DNA of 9,858 nt, from the NCBI GenBank assembly GCA_947175285.1, contig CAMWMM010000142.1:1-9858 (forward strand), in the 5' to 3' direction. The stretch comes from an uncultured Lachnospiraceae bacterium (GTDB lineage Bacteria; Bacillota_A; Clostridia; Lachnospirales; Lachnospiraceae). Under the pieces are notes generated by a model. The model saw nothing but the letters and a program-made list of their open reading frames with translations, did no database searches and had not been told where the DNA came from. The translations under genes and the position numbers were made by a program. This document shows, one piece after another, positions 1 to 5,953 of this stretch (its first letter is position 1; each line of letters begins with the position of its first letter).

Positions 1-8
1 TACCGTCT

Positions 9-18
9 CCTCTCCTTT
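9..18 (-). promoter_or_regulatory. Ribosome binding site of the next gene, off-window (probably pyrH)
   Basis: Read on the minus strand, positions 18 to 9 give AAAGGAGAGG, a strong Shine-Dalgarno sequence. The window ends 8 bases further on, so the start codon must lie just outside. In many Firmicutes the gene after tsf is pyrH (UMP kinase). That identity is an inference from gene order and is not seen here. Confidence 0.6.
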
Positions 19-21
19 AAG

Positions 22-53
22 CAAAAAAGTCAGGCTTTAGCAGCCTGACTTTG
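22..53 (-). terminator. Rho-independent terminator after tsf
   Basis: On the minus strand a perfect 9-bp stem, AGTCAGGCT pairing with AGCCTGACT, closes a 5-base loop (GCTAA). It is followed directly by a run of T residues (positions 28 to 23), and the stem can be lengthened by A-T pairs at its base. It starts about 13 bases after the tsf stop codon. The next gene's ribosome binding site begins only a few bases beyond it, so it may be a full terminator or a partial one that lowers read-through into that gene. Confidence 0.9.
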
Positions 54-65
54 CAAGAACCAATT

Positions 66-1001
66 TTACATTCCCATCTGCTTTGCAACTTCCTCAGCGA
101 AGTTCTCTTCTTTCTTTTCAAGACCTTCACCTGTCTCAAAACGAACAAAGGATTTGATGGAAAGGTTTGCGTTATTTTCCTTTGCAACCTGCTCAATGTA
201 TTTTGCTACAGACTGTTTTCCATCTTCCGCTTTTACATATACCTGCTCTAACAGACATACTTCTTTCAACTCTTTATTCAAACGACCGTTTACAGCGCCC
301 TCAATTACTTTATCAGGCTTTCCTGCCATTTTAGGATCATTTTTAATCTGCTCTGCAATAATAGATTTTTCATGTTCCTTATATTCCTCGGATACATCTG
401 TGGTAGAAACATACTTAGGCGCTAATGCTGCTACCTGCATCGCAATATTGGTCATAGCTTCTTTTACGCTGTCATTTACGACATTCGTATCTGCCTCTAC
501 AATAACGCCGATTCTTCCGCCGCCATGTACGTAAGTAACAACACAGCCGTTTGCTGCAACAACTTTCTGAAATCTTCTGATATTCAAATTTTCACCGATA
601 ACGGCAATCTTATCAACCAGAGCGTCTTTTACTGTCTTAGAAGCATCCAAATGCCATTTCTCTGCAAGGAAATCATCCAGACTAGCTGCATCGGAATTTA
701 CTGCCTGTGCTGCAACAGCTTCCACATATGCCTGGAAGTCTTCATTCTTCGCAACAAAGTCTGTTTCGGAGTTTACCTCTACAACTGCTGCTGTCTTATC
801 ATCTTTAACGGCAACACGGCAAAGTCCTTCTGCTGCAATTCTGCCTGCTTTCTTCTCTGCTTTTGCCTGACCGTTCTTTCTTAAATACTCAACCGCTGCA
901 TCCATATCGCCATTGGTCTCACCAAGCGCTTTTTTACAATCCATCATGCCTGCACCGGTCATTTCTCTTAATTCTTTTACCATTGATGCTGTGATAGCCA
1001 T
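66..1001 (-). CDS. tsf: Translation elongation factor Ts (EF-Ts)
   Basis: EF-Ts is the cytoplasmic guanine nucleotide exchange factor that reloads EF-Tu with GTP during protein synthesis. The 311-residue product starts with the UBA-like N-terminal module (residues 4-40, containing the signature RxxTGAGMMDCKKAL, residues 12-26). It has the EF-Tu-contacting TDFVAKN motif at residues 80-86, followed by the core subdomains. The length is within the range for clostridial EF-Ts, slightly longer than the E. coli protein. The ATG at 1001 is preceded by AGGAGG with an 11-base spacer, and the reading frame opens with the conserved N-terminus, so the start is secure. The gene lies 60 bases after rpsB, the usual pairing, and ends just before a strong terminator. 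It is probably cotranscribed with rpsB from the promoter upstream of that gene. Confidence 0.98.
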   Translation of the reverse strand: MAITASMVKELREMTGAGMMDCKKALGETNGDMDAAVEYLRKNGQAKAEKKAGRIAAEGLCRVAVKDDKTAAVVEVNSETDFVAKNEDFQAYVEAVAAQAVNSDAASLDDFLAEKWHLDASKTVKDALVDKIAVIGENLNIRRFQKVVAANGCVVTYVHGGGRIGVIVEADTNVVNDSVKEAMTNIAMQVAALAPKYVSTTDVSEEYKEHEKSIIAEQIKNDPKMAGKPDKVIEGAVNGRLNKELKEVCLLEQVYVKAEDGKQSVAKYIEQVAKENNANLSIKSFVRFETGEGLEKKEENFAEEVAKQMGM

Positions 1002-1040
1002 TTTCTATATTTCCTCCTACTCAGTATTTGTCTCAACCTT

Positions 1041-1060
1041 GTGAAAAATTTATTTTTCAC
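1041..1060 (-). other. AT-rich perfect hairpin between rpsB and tsf
   Basis: A perfect inverted repeat, GTGAAAAA and TTTTTCAC around a 4-base loop, begins immediately after the rpsB stop codon. It is almost entirely A-T and has no T-tract after it, so it should be a weak terminator at best. It may be an mRNA processing or stabilising element, or partial attenuation that sets the S2 to EF-Ts ratio. These roles are inference; only the repeat itself is seen. Confidence 0.5.
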
Positions 1061-1061
1061 A

Positions 1062-1835
1062 TTATTCTTCAGCTTGTGCTATCTCTTCGATATCTTCTGC
1101 TGCCCCTGCGGCTTCTTCCGCTGCTTCCTGCTGCTCATCTACGTATGCTTCTTCGCCCTGATTTGCTTCAATAACGGCATCAGCCATCTTGGATACAATC
1201 AGTTTTACGGCTCTGATAGCGTCATCATTACCGGGAATGATATAATCAAGTTCTTCCGGATCACAGTTTGTATCACCGATACCGATTAAGGTAATACCCA
1301 GTGTATGTGCTTCCTGTACACAGATTTTTTCCTTTTTAGGATCTACAACGAAGATACAGTCAGGGATTCTTGTCATCTCTTTAATCCCGCCGAGGTTTCT
1401 CTCTAACTTATCCCATTCTTTTTTCAATTTAATAACTTCTTTTTTCGGAAGTACATCGAATGTACCGTCTTCTGACATTACTTCAATAGCTTTTAATCTT
1501 TCAATTCTTGAGCGGATTGTCTTAAAGTTCGTCAACATACCGCCGAGCCATCTCTCGTTTACATAATACATGCCGCAACGCTCTGCTTCCGTCTTTACGG
1601 CATCCTGTGCCTGTTTTTTCGTGCCGACAAAAAGAATCGTTCCGCCCTGAGATGCAACATCAAATACTGCCTTATATGCCTCATCCACTTTACCTACGGA
1701 TTTCTGCAAATCAATAATATGAATGCCGTTTCTCTCGGTAAAGATATAAGGAGCCATTTTAGGGTTCCATCTTCTTGTCTGATGTCCGAAATGAACACCT
1801 GCTTCTAATAACTGTTTCATTGAAATAACGCTCAT
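1062..1835 (-). CDS. rpsB: 30S ribosomal protein S2
   Basis: S2 is a structural protein of the small ribosomal subunit, needed for S1 binding or initiation complex function in many bacteria. The 257-residue product contains the S2 signature near its N-terminus ([19 protein letters not shown], residues 9-27), the [11 protein letters not shown] block (residues 94-104), and the second conserved region with PDCIFVVDP at 158-166 and GDTNCDP at 187-193. The last 30 residues are an acidic, alanine-rich tail. The chosen ATG at 1835 has GGAGGG at 1842-1847 with a 6-base spacer and gives the expected N-terminus. An in-frame ATG at 1895 would add 20 residues that do not resemble S2 and would swallow the ribosome binding site, so it was rejected. 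A dedicated sigma-A-like promoter and long leader precede the gene, and tsf follows. Confidence 0.98.
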   Translation of the reverse strand: MSVISMKQLLEAGVHFGHQTRRWNPKMAPYIFTERNGIHIIDLQKSVGKVDEAYKAVFDVASQGGTILFVGTKKQAQDAVKTEAERCGMYYVNERWLGGMLTNFKTIRSRIERLKAIEVMSEDGTFDVLPKKEVIKLKKEWDKLERNLGGIKEMTRIPDCIFVVDPKKEKICVQEAHTLGITLIGIGDTNCDPEELDYIIPGNDDAIRAVKLIVSKMADAVIEANQGEEAYVDEQQEAAEEAAGAAEDIEEIAQAEE

Positions 1836-1986
1836 GTTTTTCCCTCCATTTAGTTGTTTTCTTCCATATGTCTTACCCGGTAACAACCTGCTCATCTGCT
1901 AACTTCGACTTCCGAAGCACTGACAGACAATGGACATATGTGTTTTTTGCGTTTTTCTATTGCAACTGCGCAGTCAAACTGCACAC
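1836..1986 (-). promoter_or_regulatory. Structured 5' leader of rpsB mRNA, candidate autoregulatory region
   Basis: About 150 transcribed bases separate the predicted start of transcription from the rpsB ATG, and no ORF is evident. Several inverted repeats are visible on the minus strand: GCAGT/ACTGC (1982-1978 with 1974-1970), CATATGTC/GACATATG (1940-1933 with 1872-1865, 8 perfect pairs around 60 bases), CTTCG/CGAAG (1917-1913 with 1907-1903) inside it, and GTTGTT/AACAAC (1887-1882 with 1858-1853). The last would end 6 bases before the GGAGGG ribosome binding site and cannot nest with the 8-bp stem, so the two are alternatives or form a pseudoknot. Ribosomal protein operons are often controlled by binding of their product to such leaders. 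Whether S2 does so here is inference; I do not recognise a named RNA family. Confidence 0.4.
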
Positions 1987-1992
1987 TTTGAC

Positions 1993-2021
1993 ACTATATC
2001 ATAAAATCATTATTGTTGCAA
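1993..2021 (-). promoter_or_regulatory. Sigma-A-type promoter of rpsB-tsf
   Basis: On the minus strand TTGCAA (2021-2016) and TATAGT (1998-1993) are separated by exactly 17 bases, a close fit to the housekeeping consensus TTGACA-N17-TATAAT. The expected start of transcription is near 1988-1986. It begins only 12 bases after the stop codon of the preceding gene. No terminator lies between the two, so read-through from the chemotaxis/flagellar operon into rpsB is possible in addition to this promoter. Confidence 0.75.
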
Positions 2022-2033
2022 GCCTTTTTCCCT

Positions 2034-2729
2034 TTATTCCGCCCCGGTAATAATTCTTGCCATCTGTTCATCACTGGCATCTGCGGGAATCGTATACATC
2101 CCCGGCCGGATTTTCTTATCATAACCATTCTCACATAAAAAAGTATCAAAATTCCCCGGTGAGGAAATCGCTCCTACATCCGCCAATTTCTTACTGACCG
2201 AATAGGAACCGTCGCCGCTTCCTATCGTAACTACTATAGGTGTATCGGAAACAGGAAGCGATGTATTTGTTTCCTCCGCTTCCTGCCGCTCTAATTCCAC
2301 ATTCTCACCAATTTCCGATGCTTCTGGATCTTCCGGTTCCTCATCAGTCGGTTCCGGCTTCGTTTGTGTTTGTGTCTGCACCTGTGCCTGCGCTTGTGTA
2401 TTCTGTGAATTTCTGTCCGCCGGCGCCTGTGCGCTCACGGCTTTCTCTTTCTCCTGCGGCTGTTCTTCATTTTCATCATCAGAAGCATTCTTGTCAGGAG
2501 AACCTGCTTCGCCGGAAGCATCTTCGTTAGAAACATCTTCACCGGAAGCATCTTCTTTCTTCGCAGCACTGTCCGAAAGGACTTTTTCTTCTGTCATGCC
2601 AAGCTGCTTTGCACGTCTTATTACTTCTGCATCCGTCATTTTCTGACTGCCCGGCGAAACAACAGCCATAATAATTGCCGTCACAATAATGCCAAGCCCC
2701 AGGCCTCGTAAATAGTATTTCAATTCCAT
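2034..2729 (-). CDS. Membrane-anchored protein with C-terminal MltG/YceG-like (LysM-like) domain, no catalytic domain
   Basis: The 231-residue product has one N-terminal membrane segment (residues about 7-25) after a short basic start, then a short motif MTDAEVIRRAKQLGM (31-45). Next comes a long low-complexity linker (about 50-155) rich in Glu, Asp, Ser, Gln and Thr, with EDASGE/NEDASGE repeats and alternating Q-A/Q-T runs. The C-terminal module (about 161-231), with IVVTIGSG, KKLADVGAI and RPGMYTIP, resembles the LysM-like N-terminal subdomain of the endolytic transglycosylase MltG. The MltG catalytic domain with its glutamate is absent, so enzymatic activity is not expected. A plausible role is peptidoglycan contact outside the membrane, but this is inference. 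The ATG at 2729 is preceded by AGGTG. It is the last gene before the rpsB promoter and sits 29 bases after the SwrB-like gene. Confidence 0.72.
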   Translation of the reverse strand: MELKYYLRGLGLGIIVTAIIMAVVSPGSQKMTDAEVIRRAKQLGMTEEKVLSDSAAKKEDASGEDVSNEDASGEAGSPDKNASDDENEEQPQEKEKAVSAQAPADRNSQNTQAQAQVQTQTQTKPEPTDEEPEDPEASEIGENVELERQEAEETNTSLPVSDTPIVVTIGSGDGSYSVSKKLADVGAISSPGNFDTFLCENGYDKKIRPGMYTIPADASDEQMARIITGAE

Positions 2730-2758
2730 AACTCACCTGCCATTTATCGCTCTTTTGC

Positions 2759-3970
2759 TTACATACCTTCAAACAAATCAATGACTAACTTCACTTCACC
2801 AATGCCGAGTCCCAGCTCTTTTGCTATTGCCATATTCGATTTGCCCGCCTTATGCAGTTCACGAATTCTTTCGTTGTTGTTTTTATTCCTGTCCCTGCTG
2901 TTCGCGAACTGTACATTTACCGACTTTGTTTCCTGCTGTCTCTTAGCCGGTCTGCGCCGCTCTTCCCAGCGCTCCTCAGGCTGGTAGCGTTCTTCCGGTT
3001 GATAACGTTCCTCAGGCTGGTAATATTCCTCCCGGCGGTAACGCTCTTCAGGCTGATAATATTCTTCCCGGCGGTAACGCTCCTCAGGCTGATAATATTC
3101 CTCCTGCGGCATTGGTTCGGCAACATAATCGCCGTCTACATCATGGATAATCTCCACTCTTGGCGGCGTAATAGGAACAAACTCTTCTTCGGCTTCCTCT
3201 TCTGTCTCTTCGTCGCCATATGCCAAGGCCAGTTCTTCTCTCATGGTCGTATAATACGGTGTTTCATCCATATCCCGCATTCTGAAAGCATCTGCCGGTG
3301 CTTCCATTTCTTCTGCTTTTTCTATTTTTTCTACTTCCTGCGGTGCTTCTTTTCTTGTTCTTCTGGTTCTACGTGGCGTTTCGGGAACCGGCGCCGGCTC
3401 TTTATACATAGCCGCAGCATTTTCTCTAATCGTTCTGTCAAAGTCCTTGATTTCCAATACGGCTTCCATAACATTCCGTGCAGTTTCATCCGCATCCTTT
3501 ACCGTCATCTGTACTTCATTGACCGCTTCCTGTACCTCCTCAGCCGTTATCTGCGCATCCCTCACCGTCTGTTTTACTTCTTCCGCGGTTCCTGCCGCAT
3601 CGGAAATGGCTTCTACTAAATTATCATGTTTCTCGTTTAACATATCATATAAAAACAGAACTTCTTTATGCTTTTTATTGATTTCCTCCAAAACGGTATC
3701 GGAATATTCATTGACAGCCATTATTTTTTCGTTCGTAACTCTTTCCATCGAACGCTCTGTTTTTTCTATAGCATACGTAACAGATTCATCTATAATATCG
3801 AAAATATGCTCCTTAGCGCCCTCGACTTCTCTGTCAACCATCTTTCTGACCTCATCCTCACTAATCAGATGAAATTCTTCTTCCATGTCGTTTTTTTTCG
3901 TCGGCAGAAGATAGCCTAACGCAAGAACTATAACACCTGCTATGATTAAAATAATGCCAGTAATACTCAT
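2759..3970 (-). CDS. Membrane-anchored coiled-coil protein with C-terminal DUF6115/SwrB-like helix-turn-helix
   Basis: The 403-residue product has an N-terminal membrane segment (residues 3-22), then a long predicted coiled coil (about 30-185) containing three 14-residue repeats starting at T128, T142 and T156. A Pro/Glu/Arg-rich region (190-290) and eight hexapeptide units (292-339) follow. The C-terminal helix-turn-helix-like segment (about 366-403) has LHKAGKSNMAIAKELGLGIG, resembling DUF6115. In B. subtilis the gene between sigD and rpsB is swrB, a short membrane-anchored coiled-coil protein that activates flagellar type III export. Position and architecture both suggest this is its counterpart, at more than twice the length. 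The ATG at 3970 has GGAGG 5 bases upstream. A TTG at 3988 would place that site inside the gene and was rejected. The gene begins 14 bases after the previous stop. Homology to SwrB is inferred from layout, not from alignment. Confidence 0.75.
   Translation of the reverse strand: MSITGIILIIAGVIVLALGYLLPTKKNDMEEEFHLISEDEVRKMVDREVEGAKEHIFDIIDESVTYAIEKTERSMERVTNEKIMAVNEYSDTVLEEINKKHKEVLFLYDMLNEKHDNLVEAISDAAGTAEEVKQTVRDAQITAEEVQEAVNEVQMTVKDADETARNVMEAVLEIKDFDRTIRENAAAMYKEPAPVPETPRRTRRTRKEAPQEVEKIEKAEEMEAPADAFRMRDMDETPYYTTMREELALAYGDEETEEEAEEEFVPITPPRVEIIHDVDGDYVAEPMPQEEYYQPEERYRREEYYQPEERYRREEYYQPEERYQPEERYQPEERWEERRRPAKRQQETKSVNVQFANSRDRNKNNNERIRELHKAGKSNMAIAKELGLGIGEVKLVIDLFEGM
2954..3097 (-). 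repeat. Tandem 18-bp repeat (eight hexapeptide units) inside the SwrB-like gene
   Basis: Eight consecutive 18-base units encode YYQPEE, RYRREE, YYQPEE, RYRREE, YYQPEE, RYQPEE, RYQPEE and a degenerate RWEERR. At the 5' end of the block the units alternate to make a 36-base higher-order repeat, present about two and a half times with few base differences, which suggests recent expansion by slippage or unequal crossing over. Unit number is a multiple of 18 bases, so changes in copy number would keep the reading frame. Confidence 0.9.
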
Positions 3971-3984
3971 CTTATCCTCCGTTT

Positions 3985-4305
3985 TCAAAGCGATATATCA
4001 AAATTTCCGATTCCTTTTAAAATTACTTTTCCGTCCGTTTCTTTTTTATTTTCTTTTTTCTTTCTCTGTCCGCCGTCTCCGCTGTACTCGTTGCTGCCTT
4101 TTTCCTTGGCGTCGAATTTTTTATTTTGATATTCCGCCTGTTCTCTACGGTTTACTTTCGCAAGCTGGTTTTCCACATGCTTCGCAAACTGGACGCCGAC
4201 ATTCGACTGCTCCACCATGCCTTTTGTATCTTCATGATGCTTATAGGTTGTCATGTCATGCGCTCTGGTAATCTGACCTTGTATCTCAATTTGACCTATT
4301 GCCAT
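3985..4305 (-). CDS. Small hydrophilic protein of unknown function in the flagellar operon
   Basis: I do not recognise this 106-residue product. It has no signal peptide or membrane segment and contains no cysteine, tryptophan or proline. The N-terminal half is mixed (IEIQGQITRAHDM near residues 6-18) with a helix-prone, positively and negatively charged middle. Residues about 60-95 are extremely Lys/Glu/Gly-rich, with runs such as RKKKENKK. The end, KVILKGIGNFDISL, is more hydrophobic and could be a short beta-strand tail. The ATG at 4305 has AAGGGGG with a 7-base spacer, so it is well placed for translation. It follows the fapA stop by 18 bases and precedes the SwrB-like ATG by 14. Position suggests a flagellar or surface-related role, for example an export chaperone or a disordered partner, but this is only inference. 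Confidence 0.75.
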   Translation of the reverse strand: MAIGQIEIQGQITRAHDMTTYKHHEDTKGMVEQSNVGVQFAKHVENQLAKVNRREQAEYQNKKFDAKEKGSNEYSGDGGQRKKKENKKETDGKVILKGIGNFDISL

Positions 4306-4323
4306 ACAAATGCCCCCTTCTCA

Positions 4324-5871
4324 TTAAATACCAGTCAACTTAATATCTCCCCGGTCTTTCACAAACCGGCAATACTGCGACTCTTTCTGTACTACCATGG
4401 AAATATCCCCAATACAGATTTTTGTTCCCGGATAAACAGTGTCTCTTACAATCACGCAGGCTCCCGCTTTGCCTTTCATCTGTCCCTGCAGCTTCTCTAT
4501 TTCTTCTATATATTGCCCAACGAGAACCGCTTTCTGCTGATTGGAAGCAGCCAATGTCTGTACATACTTAAGCTGCTCCGGTGTCAGTTTGACGCCCTTT
4601 GCCATTTTTTGCTTAGTAGATACTAAAATCTCTTGAATCGACTGTATTGACTTGTTTTCCTCTTCCACTTTCTTCATTAATTCCTGTAATCTGACTGCCA
4701 GATTCGGATCGGATCCTACCTCAACAAGCGTATCTGCTCCCATTGCCGAGCCAAGCGTCTTAACGTTAACCGTATTCACCGCACTGACTCTGCCGCCCGT
4801 AATAAAGCCTTTCTTTCCGTCTACATTTATTTCCGTACCTGCCATAATAGTACTGTGCAAAATAGATTCGGACATAATATATCCATCAGCCTGTGCAGTA
4901 ACGTTCTGCAAAAATTTAGCAACAATATTGCCTTTTGCCTTTAACGTTCCTCTGCTCATACCATTCATACCGCGGGCAATAATGATATTTTCTCCCGCTT
5001 CCAAAACGGCGCCTTCTACGACGCCCTTTACTTCTATATTACCTTTTGCTTTTACTTCAAAATTGGTGCATACGTTTCCATTGACCTGTACATTGCCTTC
5101 ATAATCAATGTTTCCTGTAGCATTATCAACATTTTCCACAATAAGCACATCTGAAACGAAAACAGTGCCCTCTGTCAGTTCCACATGTCCGTTCACTAAA
5201 GAGGTTAATGTTGTATTATCTTCCGAAATCTCAATATTATTACCATATTTTAAAACAGCTTTTTTTACATCGCGCGGTTTAATACGCGCTCCGAGTACAT
5301 TGGTTCCCGGTTCTCCCGGATCTTCCGGAATCAGCTTGGCTAACACATCGCCCTTATCGCAGTGCTGTACCACATTTAACTGGAAGAAATCCACGCTTCC
5401 GTCCTCTTTAACCGCCGGTTTTGCCTTTTTATCCGTATTAAAATAATATTCAATACGGGCATCGCTGCCATGGACAGGGTCCGTGCCTTTTGCCACCAGA
5501 ATATCCTTGCAATATTCCCTCCTGCCTGCAAAAAAAGTCTTTATCTCATTCTCTAAAATACCATGGCGGATACCTCTGAATTCCAAATCGCTTAAGAATT
5601 CTTCCGCCGTCATTTCTCCTCCGCCGACTGAAGGCGCATAAAATCTGGCGTATGCCTCCATATTATCCGGCGATATCGTGAATTGATAACATTCCCGCTC
5701 CGGCAGCGTCGTACGCTTCTCCAATACAACAACCACCGCCTTTTCCGCCGAAACTCCTATAGCCTTATATAATGTATTTTTGTCATATATAATATCTTTT
5801 GATGCAAGATATTCCGTCACATCATTTACAGAAACCGGTTCGCCGCCGTCTGTCGGGGGAATCAGCTTCAA
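4324..5871 (-). CDS. fapA: FapA / DUF342 family flagellar assembly protein
   Basis: The 515 residues from a TTG at 5871 match the FapA (DUF342) plan. An N-terminal domain (1 to about 165) contains AKGTDPVHG (128-136). A repetitive beta-helix-like region follows (about 170-380) with recurring G-N-I and G-x-V-x-G turns such as GENIIIARG (293-301) and GKKGFITGGRV (352-362). A helical coiled-coil segment (about 390-467) and a short C-terminal strand region complete it. In Vibrio, FapA is needed for flagellar assembly; the role in Clostridia is less clear. The start is doubtful. The same frame continues upstream to codon 5931-5929 and encodes NGYFRLVHEEEKTS, which looks like the usual FapA N-terminus, but it has no ATG, GTG or TTG before an in-frame TAA at 5934-5932. 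The TTG has only a poor purine-rich site upstream. The stop is 18 bases before the next gene's start. Confidence 0.88.
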   Translation of the reverse strand: MKLIPPTDGGEPVSVNDVTEYLASKDIIYDKNTLYKAIGVSAEKAVVVVLEKRTTLPERECYQFTISPDNMEAYARFYAPSVGGGEMTAEEFLSDLEFRGIRHGILENEIKTFFAGRREYCKDILVAKGTDPVHGSDARIEYYFNTDKKAKPAVKEDGSVDFFQLNVVQHCDKGDVLAKLIPEDPGEPGTNVLGARIKPRDVKKAVLKYGNNIEISEDNTTLTSLVNGHVELTEGTVFVSDVLIVENVDNATGNIDYEGNVQVNGNVCTNFEVKAKGNIEVKGVVEGAVLEAGENIIIARGMNGMSRGTLKAKGNIVAKFLQNVTAQADGYIMSESILHSTIMAGTEINVDGKKGFITGGRVSAVNTVNVKTLGSAMGADTLVEVGSDPNLAVRLQELMKKVEEENKSIQSIQEILVSTKQKMAKGVKLTPEQLKYVQTLAASNQQKAVLVGQYIEEIEKLQGQMKGKAGACVIVRDTVYPGTKICIGDISMVVQKESQYCRFVKDRGDIKLTGI

Positions 5872-5953
5872 ACTTGTCTTTTCTTCTTCATGGACTAATC
5901 TAAAATATCCGTTCCTTCTTACCTCATTCGTTTAGGGCACCGCCATACGGCAG
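5872..5953 (-). other. fapA upstream region with cryptic N-terminal coding and no start codon
   Basis: These 82 bases lie between the sigma factor stop codon and the TTG chosen for fapA. In the fapA frame, codons 5931 to 5872 are open and give RRNGYFRLVHEEEKTS near the end, a plausible FapA N-terminus. An ATG at 5927-5925 lies one base out of that frame and runs ATG AGG TAA. A single inserted base after AGG would join it to the open frame as M-R-x-R-R-N-G-Y-F. A purine-rich stretch, GAGGTAAGAAGGAA (5925-5912), looks like a ribosome binding site but has no start codon at the right distance. No terminator or clear promoter is visible. Confidence 0.55.

Noticed and set aside
1836..1895. Longer rpsB start at an in-frame ATG at 1895, adding 20 residues
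   Set aside because: The added residues do not resemble S2, and the GGAGGG ribosome binding site at 1842-1847 is correctly placed for the ATG at 1835.
2539..2781. Minus-strand 80-codon frame overlapping the MltG-like gene and the SwrB-like 3' end
   Set aside because: It is an out-of-frame shadow of the two real genes, with no recognisable domain and no reason to prefer it over the well-spaced genes.
2954..3097. CRISPR array or other non-coding repeat
   Set aside because: The repeats are contiguous 18-bp units without unique spacers and lie in frame within a coding region.
2852..3619. Long plus-strand open frame (255 codons) opposite the SwrB-like gene
   Set aside because: It is a mirror of the repetitive, Glu/Arg-rich codons on the minus strand. 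It has no convincing ribosome binding site or recognisable domain, and all other genes run on the minus strand.
3971..3988. TTG start at 3988 for the SwrB-like gene
   Set aside because: It would place the GGAGG ribosome binding site inside the gene. The ATG at 3970 sits 5 bases after that site and directly begins the membrane segment.
5905..5934. Sigma-D-type promoter (TAAA ... CGGATAT) upstream of fapA
   Set aside because: TAAA at 5934-5931 and CGGATAT at 5911-5905 are separated by 19 bases, longer than the usual 14-16, and the -10 differs from CCGATAT. It also falls in the open fapA frame, so this is probably chance.
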